Shown here one piece after another: positions 25,621-34,572 of a stretch of DNA of 64,000 nt. Each line of letters begins with the position of its first letter. The stretch's first letter is position 1. Position numbers and translations under genes: made by a program. The stretch is from Limimaricola pyoseonensis (GTDB taxonomy: Bacteria > Pseudomonadota > Alphaproteobacteria > Rhodobacterales > Rhodobacteraceae): contig NZ_FNAT01000001.1 in assembly GCF_900102015.1 (NCBI RefSeq), forward strand, positions 434,001 through 498,000. The letters are read 5' to 3'. The notes beneath the pieces were generated by a model that saw only the letters and a list, made by a program, of their open reading frames with translations, had not been told where the DNA came from and did no database searches.

Positions 25621-26091
25621 ATGATCCGGACGACCGCCATGGGCCTCGGGCTCGCCCTCACCGCCACGCTGGCCACCGCGCAGGGCTTCGCCCCCGACAA
25701 GGCGCACGAGGCGCGCGAGCATCACATGCATCTGATGGGCTCGCATCTCGGCCTGCTCGGCGCCATGGCCAAGGGCGAGGCGGAGTTCGACGCCGCCATC
25801 GCCGGCCCGGCCGCCGCGACCCTCTCGGAGCTCGCGCAGTCGGTGCAGACCGCGGGCCCCCTCTACTGGGTCGAGGGGTCGTCGAGCGACGAGGTCGAGA
25901 ACAGCCGCGCCCTGCCCGCGATCTGGGAGGACATGGCGAAGTTCGACGGGCAGATGGAGGATCTCGTCACCGCCGCCGCCGAGATGGAAAGCGCGGCGGC
26001 CAGCGATCTCGAGGCGCTGCGCGCCGCGATGGGGTCGCTCGGCAAGGCCTGCGGCACCTGCCACGAAGACTTCCGCAAACCGGACGAGTGA
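25621..26091 (+). CDS. Cytochrome c'
   Basis: A 156-residue periplasmic cytochrome with a signal peptide (cleavage near ATAQG, about residue 20) and a four-helix bundle. The single haem site CGTCH (Cys144, Cys147, His148) is near the C-terminus, the placement typical of cytochrome c'. Members bind NO or CO and may buffer nitrosative stress. There is no Shine-Dalgarno stronger than CAGGGAG before the ATG. It overlaps the next gene, a diheme cytochrome that could exchange electrons with it. Confidence 0.9.
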   Translation: MIRTTAMGLGLALTATLATAQGFAPDKAHEAREHHMHLMGSHLGLLGAMAKGEAEFDAAIAGPAAATLSELAQSVQTAGPLYWVEGSSSDEVENSRALPAIWEDMAKFDGQMEDLVTAAAEMESAAASDLEALRAAMGSLGKACGTCHEDFRKPDE

Positions 26092-26975
26092 TGCGCTGGA
26101 CCGCGGCAGGGCTGGTCGCGCTCATCGCGCTCGGCGGCGCGGGCTGGGTGCTGACCGCGCCCGACGGCCAGCTCGCCGCGGTGGCCGAGGGGCCACCCGG
26201 CGACCCCGGGAACGGCGCGCTGGTCTTTGCCGCGGCGGGCTGCGCCTCCTGCCACGTCGCGCCCGACACCGAGGCGGGCGAGGCGCCGGTGCTGGCCGGC
26301 GGCCGGGCCTTCGTCTCGGGCTTCGGGACCTTTTACGCGCCCAACATCTCGCCATCGCCGCAAGGCGTGGGCGACTGGAGCGACGAGCAGATCGTGCAGG
26401 CGGTGATGCGCGGCGTCTCGCCCACCGGCGCGCATTACTACCCGGCCCTGCCCTACACGGCCTATGCGCTGGCCGACCCGCAGGACATGCGCGACATGGT
26501 CGCCCACCTGCGGACGCTGCCGCCCTCGCCGGAAGAAAACCGGCCGAACGAGGTGGGCTTTCCCTTCTCGATCCGCCGCACTCTCGGCGCATGGAAGCTC
26601 ATGAACATGCCGGACGGCTGGGCCGTGCCGGGCGATCTGTCCGAGGCCGAGACGCGCGGCCGCTATCTCGTCGAGGCGCTCGGCCATTGCGGCGCCTGCC
26701 ATACGCCGCGCGGGCCATTGGGCGGCCTCGACCGCGATCGCTGGCTCGTCGGCGCGCCCAACCCCTCTGGCGACGGGCGCATCCCCGACATCACGCCGTC
26801 GGGTCTCGACTGGAGCGAGAACGAGATCGCCTACTACCTCGAGACCGGCTTCACGCCGGAATTCGACACGGCGGGGGGCGAAATGGCGGTGGTGGTGCGC
26901 GAGCTGGCGAAGCTGCCGGCCGCCGATCGCGCCGCGATCGCGGCCTATCTCAAGGCGGTGCCGCCGGCCGAGTGA
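26091..26975 (+). CDS. Diheme cytochrome c
   Basis: A 294-residue exported or membrane-anchored cytochrome with an N-terminal hydrophobic helix (about 4-22) and two class I haem sites: CASCH (51-55) and CGACH (200-204). Each site lies in its own cytochrome c domain, and Met-containing loops follow each. The layout resembles diheme subunits of alcohol or aldehyde dehydrogenases and c4-type electron carriers, but no dehydrogenase is adjacent. The ATG at 26091 shares a base with the cytochrome c' stop (TGATG), and a GTG one codon earlier is in frame. Coupling implies a joint role with cytochrome c'. Confidence 0.88.
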   Translation: MRWTAAGLVALIALGGAGWVLTAPDGQLAAVAEGPPGDPGNGALVFAAAGCASCHVAPDTEAGEAPVLAGGRAFVSGFGTFYAPNISPSPQGVGDWSDEQIVQAVMRGVSPTGAHYYPALPYTAYALADPQDMRDMVAHLRTLPPSPEENRPNEVGFPFSIRRTLGAWKLMNMPDGWAVPGDLSEAETRGRYLVEALGHCGACHTPRGPLGGLDRDRWLVGAPNPSGDGRIPDITPSGLDWSENEIAYYLETGFTPEFDTAGGEMAVVVRELAKLPAADRAAIAAYLKAVPPAE

Positions 26976-26997
26976 CCGGCGGCGCACCGCGCCCCTC

Positions 26998-27948
26998 TCA
27001 GGCGCCCAGCTTGGCCAGACGCGCCTCGCGCAGCCGCGCGAAATCCTCGCCCGCGTGGTAGGACGACCGCGTCAGCGGCGTCGCCGAGACCATCAGGAAG
27101 CCCTTGCCGCGCGCCGCCTTCTCGTAGCTGGCGAACTCCTCGGGCGTCACGAAACGGTCGACCGCGTGGTGCTTGTTGGTCGGCTGCAGGTACTGGCCGA
27201 TGGTCAGGAAATCGATGTCGGCGGCGCGCATGTCGTCCATCACCTGGTGCACGGCCTGCTTGTCCTCGCCCAGGCCCACCATGATGCCCGACTTGGTGAA
27301 CATCGACGGGTCCAGCTCCTTCACCCGCTGCAACAGCCGCAGCGAGTGGAAGTAGCGCGCGCCGGGCCGGACCTCGGGGTAGAGGCCGGGCACGGTCTCG
27401 AGGTTGTGGTTGAACACGTCCGGCTTGGCCTCGACCACCACCTCGAGCGAGCCGGGCTTCGCCTTCAGGAAGTCGGGCGTCAGGATCTCGATCGTGGTGC
27501 CGGGCGACTGGCGGCGGATGGCGCGGATGGTCTGCGCGAAATGCGCGGCCCCGCCATCGTCGACGTCGTCGCGGTCGACCGAGGTGATCACCACGTGGTT
27601 CAGGCCGAGCTTCTTGACCGCATCCGCCACGCGCCCCGGCTCGAACACGTCGAGCGCGTCGGGCCGGCCGGTGGCAACGTTGCAGAAGGTGCAGCCGCGG
27701 GTGCAGATCTCGCCCATGATCATCATGGTGGCGTGACCCTGGCTCCAGCACTCGCCCACGTTCGGGCAGCCCGCCTCCTCGCAGACGGTGACGAGCTTGT
27801 GCTCGCGCATGATGTCGCGGGTCTGCTTGTAGCCTTCCGAGGTCGGCGCCTTGACGCGGATCCAGTCGGGTTTCTTCGGCTGCGGCGCGCTGTCGGCGCG
27901 GCGGGCCTTCTCGGGATGACGCTCGCCGGGAATCTTCAGGTCGCGCAC
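26998..27948 (-). CDS. lipA: Lipoyl synthase
   Basis: LipA inserts two sulfur atoms into protein-bound octanoate to form lipoate. The 316-residue radical-SAM protein has the auxiliary-cluster motif [13 protein letters not shown] and the radical-SAM motif [10 protein letters not shown], each supplying three cysteines, and the C-terminal SSYHAGE serine region. The start is a GTG at 27948 with GGAAAGG eight bases upstream, giving the usual family length; the longer upstream frame is Arg/Ala-rich and non-coding in character. It is divergent from the peroxiredoxin gene. Confidence 0.95.
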   Translation of the reverse strand: MRDLKIPGERHPEKARRADSAPQPKKPDWIRVKAPTSEGYKQTRDIMREHKLVTVCEEAGCPNVGECWSQGHATMMIMGEICTRGCTFCNVATGRPDALDVFEPGRVADAVKKLGLNHVVITSVDRDDVDDGGAAHFAQTIRAIRRQSPGTTIEILTPDFLKAKPGSLEVVVEAKPDVFNHNLETVPGLYPEVRPGARYFHSLRLLQRVKELDPSMFTKSGIMVGLGEDKQAVHQVMDDMRAADIDFLTIGQYLQPTNKHHAVDRFVTPEEFASYEKAARGKGFLMVSATPLTRSSYHAGEDFARLREARLAKLGA

Positions 27949-28144
27949 GGGGATGCCTTTCCTTGTCGCCTTGCCGCGAACATAGGCCGCCACCCCGCCG
28001 GGCGCAACGCGGCTTGCCGCGACATGCAACCCCGCCATGCAATCGCGCCCGGTTTCCGGCCTGCGCCGCGACGCAGCATTGCGAAGAGCCGGTCGATCCC
28101 CTAAATCCGCAACCGACCCGAACACCAACAGACAGGAGTTGCCC

Positions 28145-28693
28145 ATGCAGCCCGGCGCCAAGATCCCCGACGTGACCTTCCGCACCCGCGTGCGCGACGA
28201 GAGCATCGAGGGCCCCAACCCGTTCCGTTGGGAAGAGCGCGACACCGCGTCCTACTTCGCGGGCAAGCGCGTCGTGCTGTTCTCGCTGCCCGGCGCCTTC
28301 ACGCCGACCTGCTCGACCTACCAGCTGCCCGGCTTCGAGAAGAACTTCGAGACCTTCCAGGCGCATGGCATCGACGCGATCTACTGCATGTCGGTCAACG
28401 ACGCCTTCGTGATGAACCAGTGGGCCAAGGCCCAGAACCTCGAGAACGTCGAAGTCATCCCCGACGGCTCGGGCGAGTTCACCCGCCGCGCCGGCATGCT
28501 GGTGCGCAAGGACAATCTCGGCTTCGGCCTGCGCTCCTGGCGCTATGCCGCCGTCATCAACGACGGCCGCGTCGAGGCGTGGTTCGAAGAGCCGGGCCTG
28601 TGCGACAACCACGCCGAGGATCCCTACGGCGTCTCCTCGCCCGAGACCGTGCTCGAGTGGCTCGAGGCCGACGCCCGCGAGCAGGCCGCCTGA
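28145..28693 (+). CDS. Peroxiredoxin (Prx5-like)
   Basis: A 182-residue thiol peroxidase that reduces hydrogen peroxide or organic peroxides in the cytoplasm. The active-site motif [18 protein letters not shown] contains the peroxidatic Cys56. Later cysteines in IYCMSVND and [10 protein letters not shown] are candidates for the resolving thiol. AGGAG precedes the ATG. It converges with oxyR, whose divergent partner is katA, so the three form a compact peroxide-defence locus. The glutaredoxin fusion found in some Prx5 proteins is absent. Confidence 0.93.
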   Translation: MQPGAKIPDVTFRTRVRDESIEGPNPFRWEERDTASYFAGKRVVLFSLPGAFTPTCSTYQLPGFEKNFETFQAHGIDAIYCMSVNDAFVMNQWAKAQNLENVEVIPDGSGEFTRRAGMLVRKDNLGFGLRSWRYAAVINDGRVEAWFEEPGLCDNHAEDPYGVSSPETVLEWLEADAREQAA

Positions 28694-28697
28694 TCGG

Positions 28698-29627
28698 CTA
28701 GGGCCTTACCGCGCGGGCCGCGCCCAGAAGCTCGGCGCCCGCGTCCCGCAAGATCGAGGCCAGCGCCGCGACCCAGCCGTCGTCGGCGCTGGCCTTCCGC
28801 CGGACCAGCGCCAGCCGTCGCGACGGCTCGGGCCCGGCGAAGCGCAGCAGCGACAGGGTCGGCGCCGCCGCCGTCTCGGCCCTGAGCGCGATCTCGGGCA
28901 GCAGCGTCAGCCCGAACCCCTCGGCCACCAGACCGGTCAGCGTCGCCAGCGACGACGCGCCGAGATCGACCTGCCCCCGCCCCCTCAGACCGCAGACCTC
29001 CAGCGCCTGGTCGGCCAGGCAATGCCCCTCGTCGAGCAGCAAAAGCTGGTCCGGCGCCAGCGCGGTCGGCCTCAGGCTCTCGGCGCTCTCGGCCCAGCGG
29101 GAGAGCCGCGCGGCAGATCCCGCCAGCACGAAGCGGTCCTCGAACAGCGGCTCGGCGGCGAAGCCCGCCCCCGGCACCGGCAGCGCGACCACCACCGCGT
29201 CGAGGCGCCCCTGCTCCAGCGCCACCAGCAGCGTCTCGGTCCGCGCCTCGCGCACGCGGATGTCGAGCGTGAGGTCGCGCGCCCTGAGCCGGGTCAGGGC
29301 CAGCGGCAGCAGGTAAGGCGCGACGGTCGGGATCACCCCGAGCCTGAGCCGCCCCGACAGCCCGCGCGACAGCCGCGCCGCGCGTTCGAGATCGTCGAGC
29401 TCCGCCAGCACCCGCCGGGCCCGCTCCAGCACCTCCTGCCCCGTCCGGGTCAGCCGCGCCCCGCGCGGCAGCCGCTCGACCAGCCGCACGCCGAGCTCGG
29501 CCTCCATTTCCTTGATCTGCTGGCTCAGCGCCGGCTGGGTGACATGCACGCTTTCGGCGGCGCGGCCGAAGCTGCCGGCCTCGGCCAGCGCGACGAAGTA
29601 GCGCAACTGCTTGAGTGATAGGTTCAT
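28698..29627 (-). CDS. oxyR: Hydrogen peroxide-sensing LysR-type regulator OxyR
   Basis: A 309-residue LysR-family activator. The N-terminal winged helix-turn-helix contains [20 protein letters not shown]. Two cysteines, Cys203 in [11 protein letters not shown] and Cys212 in EVCGL, are nine residues apart, exactly like the redox pair Cys199/Cys208 of E. coli OxyR; this, plus the divergent catalase gene, identifies it. The ATG at 29627 matches the family N-terminus ([16 protein letters not shown]). It probably represses or activates both itself and katA from the shared 101-base spacer. Confidence 0.93.
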   Translation of the reverse strand: MNLSLKQLRYFVALAEAGSFGRAAESVHVTQPALSQQIKEMEAELGVRLVERLPRGARLTRTGQEVLERARRVLAELDDLERAARLSRGLSGRLRLGVIPTVAPYLLPLALTRLRARDLTLDIRVREARTETLLVALEQGRLDAVVVALPVPGAGFAAEPLFEDRFVLAGSAARLSRWAESAESLRPTALAPDQLLLLDEGHCLADQALEVCGLRGRGQVDLGASSLATLTGLVAEGFGLTLLPEIALRAETAAAPTLSLLRFAGPEPSRRLALVRRKASADDGWVAALASILRDAGAELLGAARAVRP

Positions 29628-29728
29628 GCGCTTGCCATAAGGTTTTCTACTGGCAGGCGCCAGAAGATCCGATTTTTCCTTTTCGCCGCCGCGCTCCATA
29701 TCTCGGTGCGAGCCAACGGAGGACAACC
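29628..29728. promoter_or_regulatory. oxyR-katA divergent control region
   Basis: The 101-base spacer between the two start codons is AT-richer than its flanks, with a T-rich stretch (GATTTTTCCTTTT near 29670). It must contain both promoters and the OxyR site. I looked for the four-element ATAG-N7-CTAT OxyR pattern and saw only partial half-sites with the wrong spacing, so no exact site is called. ACGGAGG before 29729 is the katA ribosome-binding site. Confidence 0.5.
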
Positions 29729-31234
29729 ATGACCGACAAGCCCCGCCTGACAACCACCGCCGGCGCGCCCTACGCGTCGAACGACACCTCCAAGACCGCC
29801 GGTCCGCGCGGCCCCGTCCTGCTCGAGGACTACCAGCTGATCGAGAAGCTGGCGCACCAGAACCGCGAGCGCATCCCCGAGCGGGTGGTGCACGCCAAGG
29901 GCTGGGGCGCCGCCGGCACCTTCACCGTGACCCACGACATCACGAAATACAGCTGCGCCAAGATCTTCTCGCAGGTCGGCAAGCAGACCGAGGTGCTGTC
30001 GCGCTGGTCGACCGTGGCCGGCGAGTCCGGCGCCGCCGACACCGAGCGCGACGTCCGCGGCTTCAGCCTGAAGTTCTACACCGAGGACGGCAACTGGGAC
30101 ATGGTGGGCAACAACACCCCCATCTTCTTCGTGCGCGACGCCTACAAGTTTCCCGACTTCATCCGCACGCAGAAGCGCCACCCCAAGACCAACCTGCGTT
30201 CGCCCGAGGCGATGTTCGACTTCTGGGCCGCCCAGCCCGAGAGCGTGCACCAGGTGACGATCCTGATGTCGGATCGCGGCATCCCGACCAACCCGATGCA
30301 CATGAACGGCTATGGCAGCCACACCTTCTCGCTCTGGAACAAGGACGGCGAACGCTTCTGGGTGAAGTTCCACTTCAAGACCCAGCAGGGCCACAAGCAC
30401 TACACCAACCAGGAGGCCGAGGCGCTGATCGGCAAGACGCGCGAGGCCTACCAGGAGGATCTCTACAACGCCATCGAGGAAGGCCGCTTCCCGAAATGGA
30501 CGATGTACATCCAGGTCATGCCGGAAGAGGACGCCGACAAGCAGGACTACAACCCCTTCGACCTGACCAAGGTCTGGCCGCATGGCGACTACCCGCTGAT
30601 CGAGGTCGGCGAGCTGGAGATGAACCGCAACGTCGAGAACTACTTCCAGATGATCGAGAACGCGGCCTACAGCCCCTCGAACGTCGTGCCGGGCATCGGC
30701 TTCTCGCCCGACCGGATGCTGCAGGCGCGGGTCTGGTCCTATGCCGACGCGCATCGCTACCGGCTCGGCACCCATTACGAGGCCCTGCCCGCCAACGCGC
30801 CGCGCGCCGCCCAGGTGAACCACTACCACAAGGACGGGGCGATGCGGTTCTTCACGAACGACTTCGGCAACCCCGACGCCTATTACGAGCCGAACCAGTA
30901 TGGCGGGCCGGTGGCGGACGCGACGGCGGCCGAGCCGCCGCTGAAGATCGACCCGGAGGCCTACCGCTACCCGCAGGAGGTGTCCGACATCGACTTCGTG
31001 CAGCCGCGCAAGCTGTTCGAGATGTTCGACGCCGACCAGAAGGCGCGGCTCTTCGCCAACTACGCCGCGGCGATGGGGCCCTGCTCGAAGGAGGTGAAGG
31101 AGCGCTGGTACGCGGTGCTGGAGCGGGTGCATCCCGACTATGCCCGCGGCGTGCGCGAGGCCAACGAACGGATGGATTCGGACGTGAACGCGGTGCCGGT
31201 CACCGACAAGACGGCGACCGAAGCCGCCGAGTGA
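29729..31234 (+). CDS. katA: Catalase (haem, small-subunit type)
   Basis: A 501-residue monofunctional haem catalase decomposing hydrogen peroxide. The distal His lies in [17 protein letters not shown] (near residue 53), the distal Asn in [11 protein letters not shown], and the proximal haem-ligand Tyr in [14 protein letters not shown]. Length and absence of a long C-terminal flavodoxin-like domain place it with small-subunit, NADPH-binding catalases. No signal peptide is present, so it is cytoplasmic. It is divergent from oxyR, implying peroxide induction. A GC-rich hairpin follows the stop. Confidence 0.96.
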   Translation: MTDKPRLTTTAGAPYASNDTSKTAGPRGPVLLEDYQLIEKLAHQNRERIPERVVHAKGWGAAGTFTVTHDITKYSCAKIFSQVGKQTEVLSRWSTVAGESGAADTERDVRGFSLKFYTEDGNWDMVGNNTPIFFVRDAYKFPDFIRTQKRHPKTNLRSPEAMFDFWAAQPESVHQVTILMSDRGIPTNPMHMNGYGSHTFSLWNKDGERFWVKFHFKTQQGHKHYTNQEAEALIGKTREAYQEDLYNAIEEGRFPKWTMYIQVMPEEDADKQDYNPFDLTKVWPHGDYPLIEVGELEMNRNVENYFQMIENAAYSPSNVVPGIGFSPDRMLQARVWSYADAHRYRLGTHYEALPANAPRAAQVNHYHKDGAMRFFTNDFGNPDAYYEPNQYGGPVADATAAEPPLKIDPEAYRYPQEVSDIDFVQPRKLFEMFDADQKARLFANYAAAMGPCSKEVKERWYAVLERVHPDYARGVREANERMDSDVNAVPVTDKTATEAAE

Positions 31235-31262
31235 GGCACGGCTGAGCCCACCCACGAGACCT

Positions 31263-31288
31263 GCGGCGGCGGGATCACCCGCCGCCGC
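31263..31288. terminator. GC hairpin between convergent katA and DUF6456 genes
   Basis: GCGGCGGCGGG (31263-31273) and CCCGCCGCCGC (31278-31288) form an 11-bp stem with the loop ATCA. It lies between the katA stop and the stop of the convergent gene. It lacks a T-run, so efficient intrinsic termination is uncertain. Confidence 0.5.
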
Positions 31289-32398
31289 TCATCCGATCAT
31301 GTCGTTGCCGCCCACGTGATCGTAATGCCGGCGCAGGCGCTGCAGCGCGATCCGCAGCACGATCTTGCCCGACCGCGCCGACCAGCCCATGCGCTTTTCG
31401 AGACTCTCGAGCCCCTCCAGGTAGCAGCAGCAGCGCAGCGCCACGTCGCCCAGACCCGGCCCGAGATCGGCCAGCGCCGCCGCCAGCCGGTCCCTTGCCG
31501 TGTCCGGCGCGCGCCCCGTTCCCGTGCCCTGCGACGGGCCGGTCAGGAACCGGTCCCAGTCCTGCGCCAGCCGCGGGCCGGCCTCCGCCAGTTCGAAATC
31601 CTCCCGCAGCCGCGCGCCCGCGGCCACCAGCTCGCGGCCGAGAAAGGGCTGCCCGTCGCGGTCGCGACGGCGCGCCAGCGCCACCAGCGGGCTGTCTGTG
31701 GCCGCCGCGTGCGGCTGTCGCGGCCCGCCGGCCGCGAACGGGCGCGGCGCCTCGGCGAACCCGCCGGGCGACGCGACACCGGGCAGGCGCAGCTGCGCCC
31801 GCCCGGCCGGGCTGAGCCGGTACCGGCCGACCCGGCCCGCGGCGCACCCGGGCGCGATCCAGCCGCGCAGCGCCAGAAGCTCGGCCAGTTCGCGGTCGAG
31901 CCGGATCAGGCAGCGCGCCTCGCCGCCGCCATCGTCATGCACCACGGCGGCCTGCGCCATGCCGGGGGCCACGGCGAGCACGGCCCCCGGCTCGGCCAGC
32001 CGCCGCAGCACCTGCCGGGCCGCGTCCTCGCTGCCGGTCCCGGCGGGCGCCCCCTCGGCCCGGACCCGTTCGCGCATCTCCGCCTCCCTGTCGCGGGTCG
32101 CATCCTCGCCGGGCGGGTCGGACTTCAGCCGCCGGGCCAGCCGTCGCAGCGCCGCATCGACCAGCGGATCGTCGCGCCGGCTTTCCAGCCGCCGGACCTG
32201 GCGCAGCACGGTCGAGGCATGGACCTGCGACCGGCGCGCCAGCGCGCGGATCGCCGTCCCCTGCTCGACATGCTCCAGATAATGCAGGACCGCGTCCGGA
32301 ACCCAGCCCGGCAGTCCAGCGCCCCCGTCATCCCGGACCGGCGCGCCGGTCGCGCGCCCCCCTCGCCCAAGTTCCACGATATCGACCTTCAACTGCAC
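31289..32398 (-). CDS. DUF6456 domain protein with N-terminal helix-turn-helix
   Basis: A protein of up to 369 residues. The N-terminal part (about 30-95) looks like a helix-turn-helix (LEHVEQGTAIRALARRSQVHASTVLRQVRRLE). The C-terminal 130 residues match what I recall of DUF6456: SPLVALARRRDRDGQPFL, a conserved RLREDFE helix, and LGDVALRCCCYLEGLESLE ending in a recognition-like helix. The function is unknown; a DNA-binding regulator is plausible. The start is uncertain: GTG at 32398 is weakly preceded, while GTG at 32377 has GAAGG eight bases upstream. It is divergent from the DUF6477 gene, an arrangement I believe is conserved in this family of bacteria. Confidence 0.75.
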   Translation of the reverse strand: MQLKVDIVELGRGGRATGAPVRDDGGAGLPGWVPDAVLHYLEHVEQGTAIRALARRSQVHASTVLRQVRRLESRRDDPLVDAALRRLARRLKSDPPGEDATRDREAEMRERVRAEGAPAGTGSEDAARQVLRRLAEPGAVLAVAPGMAQAAVVHDDGGGEARCLIRLDRELAELLALRGWIAPGCAAGRVGRYRLSPAGRAQLRLPGVASPGGFAEAPRPFAAGGPRQPHAAATDSPLVALARRRDRDGQPFLGRELVAAGARLREDFELAEAGPRLAQDWDRFLTGPSQGTGTGRAPDTARDRLAAALADLGPGLGDVALRCCCYLEGLESLEKRMGWSARSGKIVLRIALQRLRRHYDHVGGNDMIG

Positions 32399-32557
32399 AT
32401 CTTACCGAAGCGTTAACCACGCAACGGCTTGTTCATGTTGGTTGAAAAATCCGAAACAAGCTTGAACGCAGCGTGCGCCCGAAGCGGCCCTCACGCAACG
32501 CCAGGTTGATCCATGCGATGATCTCCGCCGGGCCATGCCGGCCCAGAGGGATTTCCG
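32399..32557. promoter_or_regulatory. Divergent control region of DUF6456/DUF6477
   Basis: This spacer is clearly AT-richer than its flanks. It contains CGTTAACC near 32411, resembling a CtrA half-site, and an inverted repeat CTTGTT (about 32428) / AACAAG (about 32455) around an A/T-rich centre. The repeats are seen directly; assignment to CtrA or another regulator is inference. Confidence 0.35.
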
Positions 32558-32848
32558 ATGCAGGATCTACTGACGCAGGTCTCGAGGCTGACGCGCCCGG
32601 CGCTTCTGGTGCGCGCGGCGCGGTTCGGCGTGGATGGCTACGACCGGGCCCGCCATCTCGGACGGGCCCTGGGGAGTGCCGCGCCGGCGCGGCCGGGGCC
32701 GGCCCTCGCGCAGCTTCTCGAGCGCGAGGCGCTGCTCGACAGGCGGCGGCGCAGCGGCAAGGGCGACTACAGCGCCGCCCGCCACACCGAGCTTCTGATC
32801 GCCGTGATGGGCGAGGCGCGGGCGCTGCGGGCGGCGCGTGCTAGCTGA
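32558..32848 (+). CDS. DUF6477 family protein
   Basis: A 96-residue basic, helical protein with no signal peptide or membrane segment. The conserved-looking core is LTRPALLVRAARFGVDGYDR, with LLEREALLDRRRRSGKGDYS and the C-terminal helix RHTELLIAVMGEARAL. I recall this pattern as DUF6477, of unknown function and restricted to Rhodobacterales-type genomes. GAGGGA lies before the ATG. Its divergent neighbour encodes a DUF6456 putative regulator. It ends a few bases from the convergent methyltransferase gene. Confidence 0.75.
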   Translation: MQDLLTQVSRLTRPALLVRAARFGVDGYDRARHLGRALGSAAPARPGPALAQLLEREALLDRRRRSGKGDYSAARHTELLIAVMGEARALRAARAS

Positions 32849-34403
32849 AGCTGTCGGGCATCGACGCCTTCTTCGCCTCGACGTAGTCGGTCAGCCGCTG
32901 CGCGATCTCCGGGTCGAGCGGCGGCTGCCGGTAGGTCTCGAGCAGTGTCGCGACCTTGGCGCGGGCCAGCGCCTCGGTGTCGCGCCCGCCCTCCTCGGCC
33001 CAGGTCTCGAACGGCTTGTAGTCGAACAGGCCGCTGCGCCAGAAGGCGGTCTTGAAGTTCTCCTGCGTGTGGGCGCAGCCGAGGTAATGGCCGCCCGGCC
33101 CGACCTCGCGGATCGCGTCCATCGCCTGGCCGGTGGTCGAGGCATCGACGCCGCCGGCCAGCTGGTGCAGCGCGCCGAGCTGGTCGGCGTCCATCACGAA
33201 CTTCTCGTAGGAGGCGACCAGCCCGCCCTCGAGCCAGCCGCAGGCATGCAGCATGAAGTTCACCCCCGCCATCAGCCCGGTCTGCAGGCTGTTGGCGCTC
33301 TCGTAGCCGGCCTGGGCGTCGGGCAGCTTGGAGCCGCAGAAGCCGCCGGCCGAGCGGTAGGGCAGCCCGAGGCGGCGCACGATCTGGCCCATGCCGTAGG
33401 TGATCAGCGAGGCCTCCGGCGTGCCGAAGGTCGGCGCGCCCGAGTTCATGTCGATCGAGGTGACGAAGGCGCCGACGATCACCGGCGCGCCTTCGCGCAC
33501 CAGCTGCGAATAGGCGACGCCCGCCAGTACCTCGGCCAGCACCTGGGTCAGCGTGCCCGCGACCGTGACCGGCGCCATCGCGCCGCCGACAATGAAGGGC
33601 GAGATGATGCAGGCCTGGTTGGCCCTGGCGTAGACCTCGAGCGCGCCCATCATGATGCCGTCGAAGGTGAGCGGCGAGTTGATGTTGATGAGCGAGGTCA
33701 TCACCGTGTTCTCGGCGACGAAATCCTTGCCGAACAGGATCTCGCACATCTCGACGCTGTCGCGCGCCCGCTCGGGCGCGGTGACCGAGCCCATGAAGGG
33801 CTTGTCCGACAGCGTCATGTGCGCCAGCAGCATGTCGAGATGGCGCTTGTTGACCGCGACGTCGGTCGGCTCGCAGACCGTGCCGCCCGAATGGTGCAGC
33901 CAGCGCGACATGTAGCCCAGCTTCACGAAGTTGCGGAAATCCTCGATCGTGGCGTAGCGCCGGCCGCCCGAGGCGTCGCGCACGAAGGGCGGGCCGTAGA
34001 CCGGGGCGAGCACGAGGTTGCGGCCGCCGATCTCGACGTTGCGCTCGGGGTTGCGGGCGTGCTGGGTGAAGCGCGCGGGCGCGGTGGCGCAGAGCTTGCG
34101 CGCCAGACCGCGCGGAATGCGCACCCGGTCGCCGGTGACGTTGGCGCCGGCCTGCCGCCAGAGCTCCAGCGCCTCGGGGTTGTCGGAGAAGACCACGCCG
34201 ATCTCTTCCAGCACGGTCTCGGCATTGGTCTCGATCACCTCGAGCGCGGCGGCGTCGAGCACCTCGAAATCGGGGATGTTGCGCGCGATGTAGCGCGCGG
34301 TCTCGACGCTGACCGCGCTGCGCTCCGCCCGCCGGGCCGCGCCGCCGCCAGACCGTCCGCGCCGCCCCGTCCGCCCGGCCGTCGCCTCTGCCGCATCCGT
34401 CAT
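32841..34403 (-). CDS. MttB-family corrinoid-dependent methyltransferase (non-pyrrolysine)
   Basis: A 520-residue TIM-barrel protein of the trimethylamine methyltransferase superfamily. Non-pyrrolysine members transfer a methyl group from quaternary amines such as glycine betaine or proline betaine to a Co(I) corrinoid protein. Family-like segments include EVIETNAETVLEEIGVVF, LAPVYGPPFVRD, YGMGQIVRRLGLPYR and GPGGHYLGCAHTQENFKTA. There is no in-frame TAG, so pyrrolysine is not used. The ATG at 34403 opens an Ala/Gly/Arg-rich N-terminal extension of about 30 residues. A likely corrinoid partner is encoded about 18 kb away (52317-53018), not adjacent. The substrate is unknown. Confidence 0.85.
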   Translation of the reverse strand: MTDAAEATAGRTGRRGRSGGGAARRAERSAVSVETARYIARNIPDFEVLDAAALEVIETNAETVLEEIGVVFSDNPEALELWRQAGANVTGDRVRIPRGLARKLCATAPARFTQHARNPERNVEIGGRNLVLAPVYGPPFVRDASGGRRYATIEDFRNFVKLGYMSRWLHHSGGTVCEPTDVAVNKRHLDMLLAHMTLSDKPFMGSVTAPERARDSVEMCEILFGKDFVAENTVMTSLININSPLTFDGIMMGALEVYARANQACIISPFIVGGAMAPVTVAGTLTQVLAEVLAGVAYSQLVREGAPVIVGAFVTSIDMNSGAPTFGTPEASLITYGMGQIVRRLGLPYRSAGGFCGSKLPDAQAGYESANSLQTGLMAGVNFMLHACGWLEGGLVASYEKFVMDADQLGALHQLAGGVDASTTGQAMDAIREVGPGGHYLGCAHTQENFKTAFWRSGLFDYKPFETWAEEGGRDTEALARAKVATLLETYRQPPLDPEIAQRLTDYVEAKKASMPDSFS

Positions 34404-34572
34404 CTTCCGTTCCCCGTCATGGTGCCTGCCCCTCGTGATACCCGTCCGGTCCGGCCGGGATTGGATGGATTGCGCCACCTGAGGGGCGAAAGCGACATGG
34501 CGTCCCGCCCGGGGCCGGTTTTCGCGAAATGCGCCTCTTGCGCGGCGGGCGGACCCGGCCTATTCGCTGCCC

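Noticed and set aside
29618-29680. Canonical OxyR box between oxyR and katA
   Set aside because: ATAG-like half-sites at 29618 and 29637 are 19 bases apart, not the 22 expected, and the CTAT partners are missing.
32841-34403. Pyrrolysine-containing MttB
   Set aside because: There is no in-frame TAG, and no pyl genes are seen; this is a non-pyrrolysine family member.
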